Positions 32,052 to 45,161 of a stretch of DNA of 64,000 nt are shown here, piece after piece; the stretch's first letter is position 1; every line of letters begins with the position of its first letter. The notes under the pieces were generated by a model. It searched no databases, was not told the origin of the DNA, and was given only the letters and a program-made list of their open reading frames with translations. This stretch comes from Amphiura filiformis (Eukaryota > Echinodermata > Ophiuroidea > Amphilepidida > Amphiuridae). A program made the translations under genes and the position numbers. The stretch is from the NCBI RefSeq assembly GCF_039555335.1, contig NC_092637.1:39520526-39584525 (forward strand), read 5' to 3'.

Positions 32052-33236
32052 CGTATGTCATCAACACTCTCGTCAGCAGTAGATAGCTATCATGATACCA
32101 CGTATGTCATCAACACTCTCGTCAGTAGTAGATAGCGAGCATGATACCACGTATGTCATCAACACTCTCGTCAGCAGTAGATAGCGAGCATGATATCACG
32201 TATGTCATCCACACTCTCGTCAGCAGTATATAGCTATCATGATACCACTATGTCATCCACACTCACGTCAGCAGTAGATAGCTAACATGATACAAAGTAT
32301 GTCATCCACACTCTCGTCAACAGTAGATAGCTAGCATGATACCACGTATGTCATCAACACTCTCGTCAGCAGTAGATAGCTAGCATGATACCACACATGT
32401 CATCCACACTCTCGTCAGCAGTAGATAGCTAGCATGATACCACACATGTCATCCACACTCTCGTCAGCAGTAGATAGCTAGCATGATGCCACGTATGTCA
32501 TCAACACTCTCGTCAGAAGTAGATAGCTAATATGATACCACGTATGTCATCTACACTCTCGTCAGCAGTAGATAGCTGACATGATACCACGTATGTTATC
32601 CACACTCTCGTCAACAGTAGATAACGAGCATGATACCACACATGTCATCCACACTCTCGCCAGCAGTAGATAGCGAGCATGATACCACGTATGTCATCCA
32701 CACTCTCGTCAGCAGTAGATAGCTGATATGATACCACGTATGTTATCCACACTCTCGTCAGCAGTAGATAGCTAACATGATGCCACGTATGTCATCCACA
32801 CTCTCGTCAGCAGTAGATAGCTAGCATGAATGTCATCTACACTCTCGTGAGCAGTAGATACCACGTATGTCATCCACACTCTCGTCAGCAGTAGATAGCT
32901 AGCATGATACCACGTATGTCATCAACACTCTCGTCAGCAGTAGATAGCTAGCATGATACCACACATGTCATCCACACTCTCGTCAGCAGTAGATAGCTAG
33001 CATGATACCACGTATGTCATCAACACTCTCGTCAGCAGTAGATAGCTAGCATGAATGTCATCTACACTCTCGTGAGCAGTAGATACCACGTATGTCATCC
33101 ACACTCTCGTCAGCAGTAGATAGCTAGCATGATACCACGTATGTCATCAACACTCTCGTCAGCAGTAGATAGCTAGCATGATACCACACATGTCATCCAC
33201 ACTCTCGTCAGCAGTAGATAGCTTGCATGATACCAC

Positions 33237-33428
33237 ACAAATCGTGTTTAACTATTTGCTTAAGAACGGCACAATGCAGACAAAGCAGACAGATTTACTA
33301 CATGTGGTACATGTATATACATATAGGGAATGTGTGCGAGTATTACCTAATTATAATAGGGGCGTATCCAAAAATGAATTCACGCCCCTTTCAAATGTCG
33401 AGCCAAAGTGCAGGCCCTATGATGATAC
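33237..33428 (+). repeat. Non-satellite spacer, copy 3
   Basis: Like copy 1, without the two deletions of copy 2. So copy 3 did not derive from copy 2 in its present form. Confidence 0.9.
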
Positions 33429-35531
33429 TACGTATGTCATCAACACTCTCGTCAGCAGTAGATAGCTATCATGATACCACGTATGTCATCAACACTCTCG
33501 TCAGTAGTAGATAGCGAGCATGATACCACGTATGTCATCAACACTCTCGTCAGCAGTAGATAGCGAGCATGATATCACGTATGTCATCCACACTCTCGTC
33601 AGCAGTATATAGCTATCATGATACCACTATGTCATCCACACTCACGTCAGCAGTAGATAGCTAACATGATACAAAGTATGTCATCCACACTCTCGTCAAC
33701 AGTAGATAGCTAGCATGATACCACGTATGTCATCAACACTCTCGTCAGCAGTAGATAGCTAGCATGATACCACACATGTCATCCACACTCTCGTCAGCAG
33801 TAGATAGCTAGCATGATACCACACATGTCATCCACACTCTCGTCAGCAGTAGATAGCTAGCATGATGCCACGTATGTCATCAACACTCTCGTCAGAAGTA
33901 GATAGCTAATATGATACCACGTATGTCATCTACACTCTCGTCAGCAGTAGATAGCTGACATGATACCACGTATGTTATCCACACTCTCGTCAACAGTAGA
34001 TAACGAGCATGATACCACACATGTCATCCACACTCTCGCCAGCAGTAGATAGCGAGCATGATACCACGTATGTCATCCACACTCTCGTCAGCAGTAGATA
34101 GCTGATATGATACCACGTATGTTATCCACACTCTCGTCAGCAGTAGATAGCTAACATGATGCCACGTATGTCATCCACACTCTCGTCAGCAGTAGATAGC
34201 TAGCATGAATGTCATCTACACTCTCGTGAGCAGTAGATACCACGTATGTCATCCACACTCTCGTCAGCAGTAGATAGCTAGCATGATACCACGTATGTCA
34301 TCAACACTCTCGTCAGCAGTAGATAGCTAGCATGATACCACACATGTCATCCACACTCTCGTCAGCAGTAGATAGCTAGCATGATACCACGTATGTCATC
34401 AACACTCTCGTCAGAAGTAGATAGCTAATATGATACCACGTATGTCATCTACACTCTCGTCAGCAGTAGATAGCTGACATGATACCACGTATGTTATCCA
34501 CACTCTCGTCAACAGTAGATAACGAGCATGATACCACGTATGTCATCCACACTCTCGTCAGCAGTAGATAGCGAGCATGATACCACGTATGTCATCCACA
34601 CTTTCGTCAGCAGTAGATAGCGAGCATGATACCACGTATGTCATCCACACTCTCGTCAGCAGTAGATAGCGAGCATGATACCACGTATGTCATCCACACT
34701 CTGGTCAGCAGTAGATAGCTAGCATGATACCACGTATGTCATTTACAGACTCGTCAGCAGTAGATAGCTAGCATGATGCCAGGTATGTCATCCACACTCG
34801 CGTCAGCAGTAGATAGCTAACATGATACCACGTATGTCATCCACACTCACGTCAGCAGTAGATAGCGAGCATGATATCACGTATGTCATCCACACTCTCG
34901 TCAGCAGTATATAGCTATCATGATACCACGTATGTCATCAACACTCTCGTCAGCAGTAGATAGCTGACATGATACCACGTATGTCATCCACACTCACTTC
35001 AGCAGTAGATAGCGAGCATGATACCACGTATGTCATCAACACTCTCGTCAGCAGTAGATAGCGAGCATGATATCACGTATGTCATCCACACTCTCGTCAG
35101 CAGTATATAGCTATCATGATACCACTATGTCATCCACACTCTCGTCAGCAGTAGATAGCTAACATGATACAAAGTATGTCATCCACACTCTCGTCAACAG
35201 TAGATAGCTAGCATAGCACGTATGTCATCAACACTCTCGTCAGCAGTAGATAGCTAGCATGATACCACACATGTCATCCACACTCTTGTCAGCAGTAGAT
35301 AGCTAGCATGATACCACGTATGTCATCAACACTCTCGTCAGCAGTAGATAGCTGACATGATATACCACGTATGTCATCCACATTCACGTCAGCAGTAGAT
35401 AGCAAGCATGATACCACGTATGTCATCAACACTCTCGTCAGCAGTAGATAGCTATCATGATACCACGTATGTCATCAACACTCTCGTCAGTAGTACATAG
35501 CGAGCATGATACTGTAACGGGATTTCCCCTC

Positions 35532-35540
35532 TATAAATAG
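35532..35540 (+). promoter_or_regulatory. TATA box in the LTR-like insertion
   Basis: TATAAATAG, 20 bp from the element start. Good match to the animal TATA consensus; transcription from it is inferred. Confidence 0.45.
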
Positions 35541-37526
35541 CGTGTTTTTCCATTATTTTGCAAGCCAAATAATCACGTGTTTTGCGGCTACATCAAGGTA
35601 TTTCTGTTGTGTACAACCCCTGCTCATGTACGGTACTTATTTTATTTTTAGAAGTTTGCATTGTATTCAGCGCGTACTGGTAACGTTGTAAGCTGTTGTA
35701 CAGGAAGCGGCATCGCCTTTGTGAAGATTTAGCAATCGCGGACGCTGATTGGTTGAAAGTCAGCTGATCCAAACTTTGGCGTGGGTTTGGGGTGCGCGAT
35801 TTGAGAAACTTGTCAGACTAGACTAGACCAGGGGACTGATGCAGGACGACCAAGACTGATTCAGGAGACGGAGAGACTGCAGACCGTGTTACGTGATGGA
35901 TAGGCGAGTAGAAAGCGACGAGAGAAGGCAATTTTGACAAATGGACAGATAATATTACTTGTGTGTTTTTCTGGAGGAGTAAGACGAGAGTTTGGAAGAG
36001 ATGGAGATTACCGTGACAATATTTTCGTGTGGAATTGGAAAAGACCAAGTAAATTGACAGCAGCGAATGGACGATACAAATTTACAAGTTGACGAGTTTT
36101 AATTGTGACGACATTCACTTCGTAGTATGAGAAAGATTCACATTTTCCCTTTATATTTGAGTGGATATTATCGCCTGGATTGGAGTTATATCTTCAATGG
36201 AGTTTTGGCAGCTCATGGCGCACGCAATGGACATGATATTTTCAAGTGATTTAGCGAAGACGCCATTTTCTTCCATCGTATGTATTTCTGCAATGGACAT
36301 TTCGCAATTAAAAAGCTGGCCAGCAAAATGTCGGATTTTAATTCAGTGCACTTCGCGAGAACGACAGACAAGCAAGATCGACAGGCGATGACATGGGACA
36401 TTGTGTGTATATTTTTAATGTGAGTTTATGATTTTGATATGCATATTTAAATGTAAACAAACAATTTGTGCTTCTTGTGTGGGGGGATGAGTAAAATAAA
36501 TGTTTGCCAAATTGGGATGTGTTTTGAGCAATGTTTGGGTTTTATTTGTTTTGAACATTGTTTTGAGAGTCAAAATATCTGAAATTGGGTCAGAGTTCAA
36601 GTTCAGGTCATTGTTTGGCAGGGATTGGGACAAAACCTTGTGGAAAGTAAAATGGGTTAAAATATTATGTTTTGTAAAACAAGCAGCACAGATGATTGGA
36701 AATTGTCATGACATTTTGTGTACAGAAAGTCAAACTTGGTGTAAATAAATATTTGAAGCTATTTCATTATGTTATTGACATTTTGTGGCAAAAGTATGGT
36801 GCGCCAAAAGCGTCATAATTGCGATTGTGAACATGGTTCAGATATTGTGCACTTTGCGAAAAAGTAGACCAGGGTAAGATAGTGTGTGACTTTAAATAAC
36901 ATGTAGTTGCATAATTTACCAGATTTGTGCATGCTGATTGCGTAATCATATTTTGATTTGGGCTAAATGCTCTGTGTATATTAAAATATGTAGTGCATCA
37001 TTTGATTCAAGATTTGCATAATCTATCACTGTTATATTGGATATGTGATGGTGTCATATTTTAGGCCTTCCCTTACCTTAAATGGTTGTGGTGGAGACTC
37101 TTGTGCTTCTGGGTCTCTCTTGCTTTAATTAGTTGGAAAGTACAGTAAAATTGTCAACTTAGTAGTTACCTTTAAGCCCAGTAAAGCACCCCTTAATATC
37201 CAATTGTATTTCTGTGTGCATTTTGTGAATTAAAGTCCTTGGTTTATGTAAAATGCTCAATTTGTGAAATGTATAGTAAGCTATTTTCATAAAGATATAA
37301 CTTGGTTATGGCAAGCCATTGTTGACAAAATTAGCATTGAAATTGATGGTTATTGTGTGACAAAAATAGATCATTTTACATTATGTGATAAATGATACAG
37401 CCATTGTTGAAACCTTGTATTTATGTGTGTTGAAATCTGTCAAGTTGAGTATTGGATAAAATTACACGGGATTTGTGTACCAACACAAAATGTGTGTTGA
37501 TGAGTAAACAGGTTGTATTTCATTAA

Positions 37527-37622
37527 AGGCACGCAGAAAACAGAAGAAACCCGATAGTAGTGACACTGACGAGTGGCTACGGCGTATTACTGCTATACCG
37601 GAAGTTTCACTGACTTCTATTT
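37527..37622 (+). pseudogene. Possible C-terminal coding scrap in the LTR-like insertion
   Basis: An open stretch ending in TAG reads KARRKQKKPDSSDTDEWLRR and a hydrophobic end. The charged, acidic/basic composition looks protein-like, and an AG lies just upstream. No family recognised; it may be chance. Confidence 0.25.
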
Positions 37623-38616
37623 AGAGCTATGCAGACTCCTCGTGCACTTTGAAGTCTGTGGTGGCCATAATGTGTCATTGTATAAAAAGCTTGTTTTTAT
37701 ATAAAAAGATTGTCTTTCAAGTGGAAATCTGCGCAGTGGTGCAGAATGTGTTGATGTGGCTCCCAGCATCAACTCCCGAAGGTTGTGCGCAACATAGATC
37801 TCCATGAGGACATTCGTTAAACATGTGTTCAGTGTGTAGGCGTAATATGGTTTCAAAAATAATGCTTGCAGTGTGCATTCATAATGTCATTTTGTGTAAT
37901 AATTGTAAATGTAATATTAATGTTGGCAATTGCGCTTTTGTGGTTTATGCATTTAGGAGTTGCAGATTAGGCGAGTTGTGAGAGAGCTTTTGTGAGAGTT
38001 TAGGGACGCGAAGGTTTGAGGCGCTTAAATTGCGAGTTAACATTTGTGTACAATGTTAGAGTCGTGTATGGTTCAGGATTGTGTGAGATTAAAATAGTTA
38101 GAGAATTGGCGAGTTCATGGTAAAAAGGTGCTCAGGTGATACCAGTAGAAAGAAATAGTGTACAGTTGTAGCAGACAAATAGGATTCAGGAGTAAGGTAA
38201 AAGTCAATTGTTGTAAGGTTTGGCATTTGAAATAGTTTGTGCATGAAGTTAATAGTGCAGTGACCTTTGTTTATAATGTATTTACATGTGTCAGGTGCTT
38301 TGATGAATCCTAAAAAAAGTACCATGTATTACTTGTCATTGTGTAGGATGCTTTGATGAACCATATAAAAAGTATTCTTTGTAATGTAAATTGTGAAACT
38401 TTATGTAAAATGATGTAATGTGTTAAACAACATAAAGTATGACAGGCCATTTGCGTCATAACAGCAGATAAAAACACACTGTTGCTAATTGTTCAATTAA
38501 ACAGCTGTGCATTTTAAAATCAAATCATTCCTTTCAGCCAGGTATGGTAAGCCATTTGTGACATAAACTGTTATTCATGTAGTAGAGTAAGATGCATTTT
38601 GTAGAGTAAGAACTTT

Positions 38617-38622
38617 AATAAA
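38617..38622 (+). terminator. Poly(A) signal in the LTR-like insertion
   Basis: AATAAA followed by a TG/T-rich stretch, 275 bp before the element's right end. Confidence 0.4.
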
Positions 38623-38897
38623 ACTTGTTAACAAATAATAACATTCATTGTTTATTGTCTTTATAAACCTGACCAGGATTCCTTTGACGGATACCTCGGT
38701 GTGTTCTGCCACGCCAACTTACCCTGATGGTGGCAATATTTCTGTTCGCATAAATCTGCGCTTTTAGAAACCAGCCTTCGCTACTTTTATTTATTTTACC
38801 CTAAAAGGAGGGGTGGCGCTGCTCCAAAAATTGTGGCAAATCCGCTCGGCCATTCAACAAAAAGGGTCAGCCAGCCCCACCCCCCGTTCCTTTTACA

Positions 38898-40068
38898 ATA
38901 CCACGTATGTCATCCACACTCTCGTCAACAGTAAATAGCTATCATGATACCACGTATGTCATCAACACTCTCGTCAGCAATAGATAGTGAGCATGATACC
39001 ACGTATGTCATCCACACTCTCGTCAGCAGTAGGCCCTAGATAGCTATCACGATACCACATATGTCATCCACACTCTCGTCAGCAGTAGATAGCTAGCATG
39101 ATACCACGTATGTCATCCACACTCTCGTCAGCAGTAGATATAGCATGATACAACGTATGTCATCCACACTCTCGTCAGCAGTAGATAGCTAACATGATAC
39201 CAAGTATGTCATCCACACTCTCGTCAGCAGTAGATAGCTAGCATGATACCACGTATGTCATCAACACACTCGTCATCAGTAGATAGCTAGCATGATGCCA
39301 CCTATGTCATCCACACTCTCGGCAGCAGTAGATAGCTAGCATGATACCACGTATGTCATCAACACTCTCGTCAGCAGTAGATAGCGAGCATGATATCACG
39401 TATGTCATCAACACTCTCGTCAGCAGTAGATAGCTGACATGATATACCACGTATGTCATCCACATTCACGTCAGCAGTCGGATAGCGAGCATGATACCAC
39501 GTATGTCATCAACACTCTCGTCAGCAGTAGATAGCTAGCATGATACCACGTATGTCATCCACACTCTCGTCAGCAGTAGATATAGCATGATACAACGTAT
39601 GTCATCCACACTCTCGTCAGCAGTAGATAGCTAACATGATACAAGTATGTCATCCACACTCTCGTCAACAGTAGATAGCTAGCATGATACCACGTATGTC
39701 ATCAACACACTCGTCATCAGTAGATAGCTAGCATGATGACACGTATGTCATCCACACTCTCGTCAGCAGTAGATAGCTAGCATGATACCACGTATGTCAT
39801 CAACACTCTCGTCAACAGTAGATAGCTAGCATGATACCAAGTATATGTCATCCACACTCTCGTCAGCAGTAGATAGCTAACATGATACCAAGTATGTCAT
39901 CCACACTCTCGTCAACAGTAGATAGCTAGCATGATACCACGTATGTCATCAACACACTCGTCATCAGTAGATAGCTAGCATGATGCCACGTATGTCATCC
40001 ACACTCTCGTCAGCAGTAGATAGTTAGCATGATGCCACGTATGTCATCAACACACTCGTGAGCAGTAG
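38898..40068 (+). repeat. 49-bp satellite array, block 3
   Basis: About 24 monomers between the LTR-like element and the unique segment at 40069. Variant order matches 42177-42896, so blocks 3 and 4 share a duplicated unit. One monomer carries a GGCCCTA insertion (39032-39038). Confidence 0.95.
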
Positions 40069-40565
40069 AAAGTTAAATATTTTTACTAATTTCGTGAAAA
40101 AAGAGCCAAAAAAAAACACACGCATTTTCGATGATGTTTTCTCACGATCGAGTCAAAAAATCAAGACTTGGAACAAGTCTAAATATTCAAAATCTTTACG
40201 CAATTTTGCTCTAATTTCACCTTTTATGATTATTGCCTTTTCCAAAAATTAGAATGCATAAATTGAAATTAGACTTCGTACAAGTGTTTAAATTTGATTG
40301 TCACAGAATGTGAAAAAAAACCTAAAATCACGTGTTTTTGGCCCTTAATTCATAAATTTAGCCAAATAGTGAAATTTAACTTTTATAGAACTAGGCCTAA
40401 ATGAATAACTAGCTGGGATTGAGCTCTGTTTCATTTGGCAGAAGTTGGTGATATTTTTTTTTAATCTAGAAAATTTAGTGCTGTATTTTTCTGGAATGGA
40501 GGCGAGTAGGCCTAATGTTCCTTTATATCATACCATGTAAGAGTAGTTTCCACTGGGACACCCTG
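40069..40565 (+). repeat. Unique spacer, copy 1, joined to a mariner TIR end
   Basis: About 480 bp, AT-rich, near identical to 42897-43375. At its right end it changes abruptly to GGGACACCCTGTA, the last bases of the mariner-type TIR, and then satellite starts again. No gene. Confidence 0.85.
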
Positions 40566-42896
40566 TATCACGTATGTCATCAACACTCTCGTCAGCAGAA
40601 GATAGCTGATATGATACCACGTATGTTATCCACACTCTCGTCAGCAGTAGATAGCTAACATAATGCCACGTATGTCATCCACACTCTCGTCAACAGTAGA
40701 TAGCTAGCATGATACAACGTATGTCATCTACACTCTCGTGAGCAGTAGATACCACGTATGTCATCCACACTCTCGTCAGCAGTAGATAGCTAGCATGATA
40801 CCACGAATGTCATCAACACTCTCGTCAGCAGTAGATAGCTAGCATGATACCACGTATGTCATCCACACTCTCGTCAGAAGTAGATAGCTAATATGATACC
40901 ACGTATGTCATCTACACTCTCGTCAACAGTAGATAGCTGACATGATACCACGTATGTTATCCACACTCTCGTCAACAGTAGATAACGAGCATGATACCAC
41001 GTATGTCATCCACACTCTCGCCAGCAGTAGATAGCGAGCATGATACCACGTATGTCATCCACACTCTCGTCAACAGTAGATAACGAGCATGATACCACGT
41101 ATGTCATCCACACTCTCGCCAGCAGTAGATACCGAGCATGATACCACGTATGTCATCCACACTCTCGTCAGCAGTAGATAGCGAGCATGATACCACGTAT
41201 GTCATCCACACTCTCGTCAGCAGTAGATAGCGAGCATGATACCACGCATGTCATTCACACTCTCGTCAGCAGTAGATAGCTAGCATGATACCACATATGT
41301 CATTTACAGACTCGTCAGCAGTAGATAGCTAGCATGATGCCACGTATGTCATCCACACTCACGTCAGCAGTAGATAGCGAGCATGATACTACGTATGTCA
41401 TCAACACTCTCGTCAGCAGTAGATAGCGAGCATGATACCAAGTATGTCATCCACACTCGCGTCAGCAGTAGATAGCTAACATGATACCACGTATGTCATC
41501 CACACTCACGTCAGCAGTAGATAGCGAGCATGATACTACGTATGTCATCAACACTCTCGTCAGCAGTATATAGCTAGCATGATACCACGTATGTCATCAA
41601 CACTCTCGTCAGCAGTAGATAGCTGACATGATACCACGTATGTCATCCACACTCACTTCAGCAGTAGATAGCGAGCATGATACCACGTATGTCATCAACA
41701 CTCTCGTCAGCAGTAGATAGCGAGCACGATATCACGTATGTCATCCACACTCTCGTCAGCAGTATATAGCTATCATGATACCACTATGTCATCCACACTC
41801 TCGTCCGCAGTAGATAGCTAACATGATACAAAGTATGTCATCCACACTCTCGTCAACAGTAGATAGCTATCATGATACCACGTATGTCATCAACACTCTC
41901 GTCAGCAGTAGATAGCTAGCATGATACCACACATGTCATCCACACTCTCGTCAGCAGTAGATAGCTAGCATGATACCACGTATGTCATCAACACTCTCGT
42001 CAGCAGTAGATAGCTGACATGATATACCACGTATGTCATCCACATTCACGTCAGCAGTAGATAGCGAGCATGATACCACGTATGTCATCAACACTCTCGT
42101 CAGCATGCAGTAGATAGCTATCATGATACCACGTATGTCATCAACACTCTCGTCAGTAGTAGATATAGCGAGCATGATACCACGTATGTCATCCACACTC
42201 TCGTCAACAGTAAATAGCTATCATGATACCACGTATGTGATCAACACTCTCGTCAGCAGTAGATAGTGAGCATGATACCACGTATGTCATCCACACTCTC
42301 GTCAGCAGTAGATAGCTATCACGATACCACGTATGTCATCCACACTTTCGTCAGCAGTAGATAGCTAGCATGATACCACGTATGTCATCCACACTCTCGT
42401 CAGCAGTAGATATATCATGATACAACGTATGTCATCCACACTCTCGTCAGCAGTAGATAGCTAACATGATACCAAGTATGTCATCCACACTCTCGTCAAC
42501 AGTAGATAGCTAGCATGATACCACGTATGTCATCAACACACTCGTCATTAGTAGATAGCTAGCATGATGCCACGCATGTCATCCACACTCTCGTCAGCAG
42601 TAGATAGCTAGCATGATACCACGTATGTCATCAACACTCTCGTCAACAGTAGATAGCTAGCATGATACCAAGTATGCCATCCACACTCTCGTCAGCAGTA
42701 GATAGCTAACATGATACCAAGTATGTCATCCACACTCTCGTCAACAGTAGATAGCTAGCATGATACCACGTATGTCATCAACACACTCGTCATCAGTAGA
42801 TAGCTAGCATGATGCCACGTATGTCATCCACACTCTCGTCAGCAGTAGATAGCTAGCATGATGCCACGTATGTCATCAACACACTCGTGAGCAGTA
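40566..42896 (+). repeat. 49-bp satellite array, block 4
   Basis: About 48 monomers. The first ones match the order after 27608 and 29940. 42171-42190 is the empty site for the LTR-like insertion (CATGATACCACG intact). Confidence 0.95.
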
Positions 42897-43375
42897 GAAA
42901 GTTAAATATTTTACTAATTTTGTGAAAAAAGAGCAAAAAAAAACACGCATTTTCGATGATGTTTTCTCACGATCGAGTCAAAAAATCAAGACTTGGAACA
43001 AGTCTAAATATTCAAAATCTTTACACAATTTTGCTCTAATTTCACCTTTTATGATTATTGCCTTTTCCAAAAATTACTAATAGAATGCATAAATTGAAAT
43101 TAGACTTCGTACAAGTGTTTAGATTTGATTGTCACAGCATGTGAAAAAAACCCTAAAATCACGTGTTTTTGGCCCTTAATTAATAAATTTGGCCAAATAG
43201 TGAAATTTAACTTTTATAGAACTAAATGAATATCTGGGATTGAGCTCTGTTTCATTTGGCAGAAGTTGGTGATATTTTTTTTAATCTAGAAAATTTAGTG
43301 CTGTATTTTTCTGGAATGGAGGCGAGTAGGCCTAATGTTCCTTTATATCATACCATGAAAGAGTAGTTTCCACTC
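42897..43375 (+). repeat. Unique spacer, copy 2 (right border of the array)
   Basis: Near identical to 40069-40550 with small indels, and lacks its GGCCTA at the position after AACTA. It runs on without a break into single-copy sequence, so it is probably the original flank. Confidence 0.85.
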
Positions 43376-43492
43376 TTTTAGTAGTGGTTTGAATCCTTTT
43401 AGGTATGATTTTCACTCATACTGCAGTGTCCGTTTTCCTATACACAATACACAGTGCTCTTACCATTGACGCGTAACCTCTACAAATAGCGT

Positions 43493-43805
43493 ATGTTAGA
43501 AGTATGGGTAATTGCCTAGTTAACGTCGCTGTGTGAAAAATAACCAGCCAAGTACTCTTCTAAAATTCTAGAAAATATAGATTTGTAACATGTCCTAAAT
43601 TTTTAGCTAATTTAGATGTTTGGAAATATTTGTACTTTGGTGTTTTAGTGTATGTTATAGGTAATAGTACATTGCCTAGTTAACGTCGCTGTGTGAAAAA
43701 TAACCGGCCAATATTAAAAGTATTCTTCTGAAATTCTAGAAAATATAGTTTTGTAACATGTCCTAAATTTTGTTTGGAAATATTCGTACTTTGGTGTTTT
43801 AGGAA
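43493..43805 (+). repeat. Tandem duplication, ~160-bp unit
   Basis: ATTGCCTAGTTAACGTCGCT at 43511 recurs at 43671, and the following sequence to TACTTTGGTGTTTTAG is shared, with small indels. No ORF. Confidence 0.85.
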
Positions 43806-43935
43806 GGATATATAAACGACAGATAACACCAAAAAATATGAAGAAATTATTTCCAAACCGTGTTAAGTCTGCAAACCACCATGCTTCTCATTTTCAAGAA
43901 CGCTGGTTAACAATAAGCAGAGTATTGTCTCATTT

Positions 43936-44337
43936 CGTAAACAAAAGCCCACACAGAATTGTTCTCTAGAGTTCGCTTTATAATCGTTCACCCAACTGAA
44001 ACTATAATACCAGCTCATTGCTCCATTGTAGGCCTACATGTAAAGCAGATACATATGTTGTGTGGATTTAACCAGAGAAGATATGATTTAATCAGTTGAG
44101 CTGTTTTCAATGAGTGTTATCTTAGATGAGTGTTATCGTAAACAAAAGCCCACACAGAATTGTTCTCTAGAGTTCGCTTTATAATCGTTCACCCAACTGA
44201 AACTATAATACCAGCTCATTGCTCCATTGTAGGCCTACATGTAAAGCAGATACATATGTTGTGTGGATTTAACCAGAGAAGATATGATTTAATCAGTTGA
44301 GCTGTTTTCAATGAGTGTTATCTTAGTTTAATAGCTT
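43936..44337 (+). repeat. Tandem duplication, 201-bp unit, almost identical
   Basis: CGTAAACAAAAGCCCACACA at 43936 and 44137. The copies are nearly identical through TGAGTGTTATCTTAG, so the event is recent or homogenised. Confidence 0.9.
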
Positions 44338-44424
44338 TTGGGGTTTAAGTCCTGCAAAGGTCGTGATGGTGAATTCTACTGTAGACATGACTGCATCATG
44401 TCTTTTAAATTGATACAATAGGTC

Positions 44425-44630
44425 TACCACGAATGTCATCCACAACCTCATCAGCAGTATAGTCACGTATACCATCCTGCACACTCGACTCCCATCAGCA
44501 CTGTACATTTCCACGTTTGTTATCCACCCCCTAATAAAGCAATAGATTGCACAATACCACGTATGTCATCCACACCCTTATCAGCAGTAGGCTTAGATAG
44601 GCTAGTATACGATACCACATATATCAAAAG
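44425..44630 (+). repeat. Decayed satellite monomers outside the array
   Basis: Four or so degenerate units with CCACGAATGTCATCCACA, CATCAGCAGTATAG and CCACGTATGTCATCCACACC, diverged and with indels. One more occurs at about 45150-45195. Confidence 0.75.
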
Positions 44631-44884
44631 GATATGCACTTGTCGGCTGCTACATGTGTCTCATTTCAGCTAACAACTGGGAATAAATACCAGACTCATT
44701 TCAAGTGGGGGTCACTTTATACTATCCCCAAGTCACATGGCTCATTAATACAGCGAACATTCCATAACCATGTCACTTGGGGATGATTTGAAGTGACCTC
44801 CACTTGAGTCTGGTATTTATTCCCAGTTGTTAGGTGAAATGAGACACAATCATGTAGCAGCCGACAAGTGCATCCTTTTGATAT
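44631..44884. mobile_element. Hairpin MITE, ~110-bp arms
   Basis: From ATATCAAAAGGATATGCACT to AGTGCATCCTTTTGATAT. The arms are almost perfectly complementary (GGAATAAATACCAGACTCA in both), around a loop of about 45 bp. It lies among decayed satellite monomers. Confidence 0.8.
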
Positions 44885-44891
44885 GGATGTA

Positions 44892-45161
44892 CACATATGT
44901 GATGCGATCAAGCAAAATCAGTCGGAACTCACAAATATTGATTTTGAGATATAGCCAAACAAAGGCAACATTTCCTTTTGTTTCCTCTTGTTTTCGAAAC
45001 TCTTTAATTGCTCATAGGCCTATCTTTGGAACTTGTTGTTCGATTGCAATGGGGTTTTCTGCAAAATACAGCTGTGTAAATGCGTTTTACTATCATGTAA
45101 GAAACTGAAAATTTATTATTGCCGAGTTCCGACTGATTTTGCTTGATCGCATCACATATGT
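44892..45161. mobile_element. MITE with CACATATGTGATGCGATCAA ends
   Basis: About 40-bp arms (GCAAAATCAGTCGGAACTC and complement) at both ends, interior non-coding. It is immediately followed by a decayed satellite monomer. Confidence 0.75.

Larger units (their letters stand above)
27606..35512 (+). repeat. 49-bp satellite array, block 2 (higher-order duplicated)
   Basis: Same monomers as block 1. A unit of about 2.33 kb starting after the mariner TIR (27608) recurs at 29940 with the same order of variants. Part of it (about 1.38 kb) recurs once more from about 32.2 to 33.5 kb. Odd monomers such as GCATGAATGTCATCTACACT mark the register. Reading frames through it are by-products of the repeat. 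Confidence 0.95.
35513..38897 (+). mobile_element. LTR-like insertion (TG...CA), 4-bp TSD, no intact coding
   Basis: 3385 bp, starting TGTAACGGGATTT and ending CGTTCCTTTTACA, flanked by ATAC on both sides (35509-35512, 38898-38901). The empty site exists at 42171-42190. TG...CA ends and a 4-bp TSD fit an LTR element, but no long direct repeats, RT or gag were found. It could be a very long solo LTR or a non-autonomous derivative. A TATA box and a poly(A) signal lie near the two ends. Confidence 0.7.

Noticed and set aside
29467..33514. Repeated ORFs of about 95 codons in the satellite
   Set aside because: They are frames through 49-bp monomers and a 190-bp spacer; small indels (copy at 31860) break them, and there is no codon bias or domain.
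35513..38897. DNA transposon with TIRs
   Set aside because: Only TGTAA/TTACA pair at the ends; the 4-bp TSD and TG...CA fit an LTR-type boundary better, although the class remains unproven.
24487..42896. CRISPR-like array (regular short repeats)
   Set aside because: The 49-bp units are contiguous with no unique spacers between them, the genome is clearly eukaryotic, and there are no cas genes.
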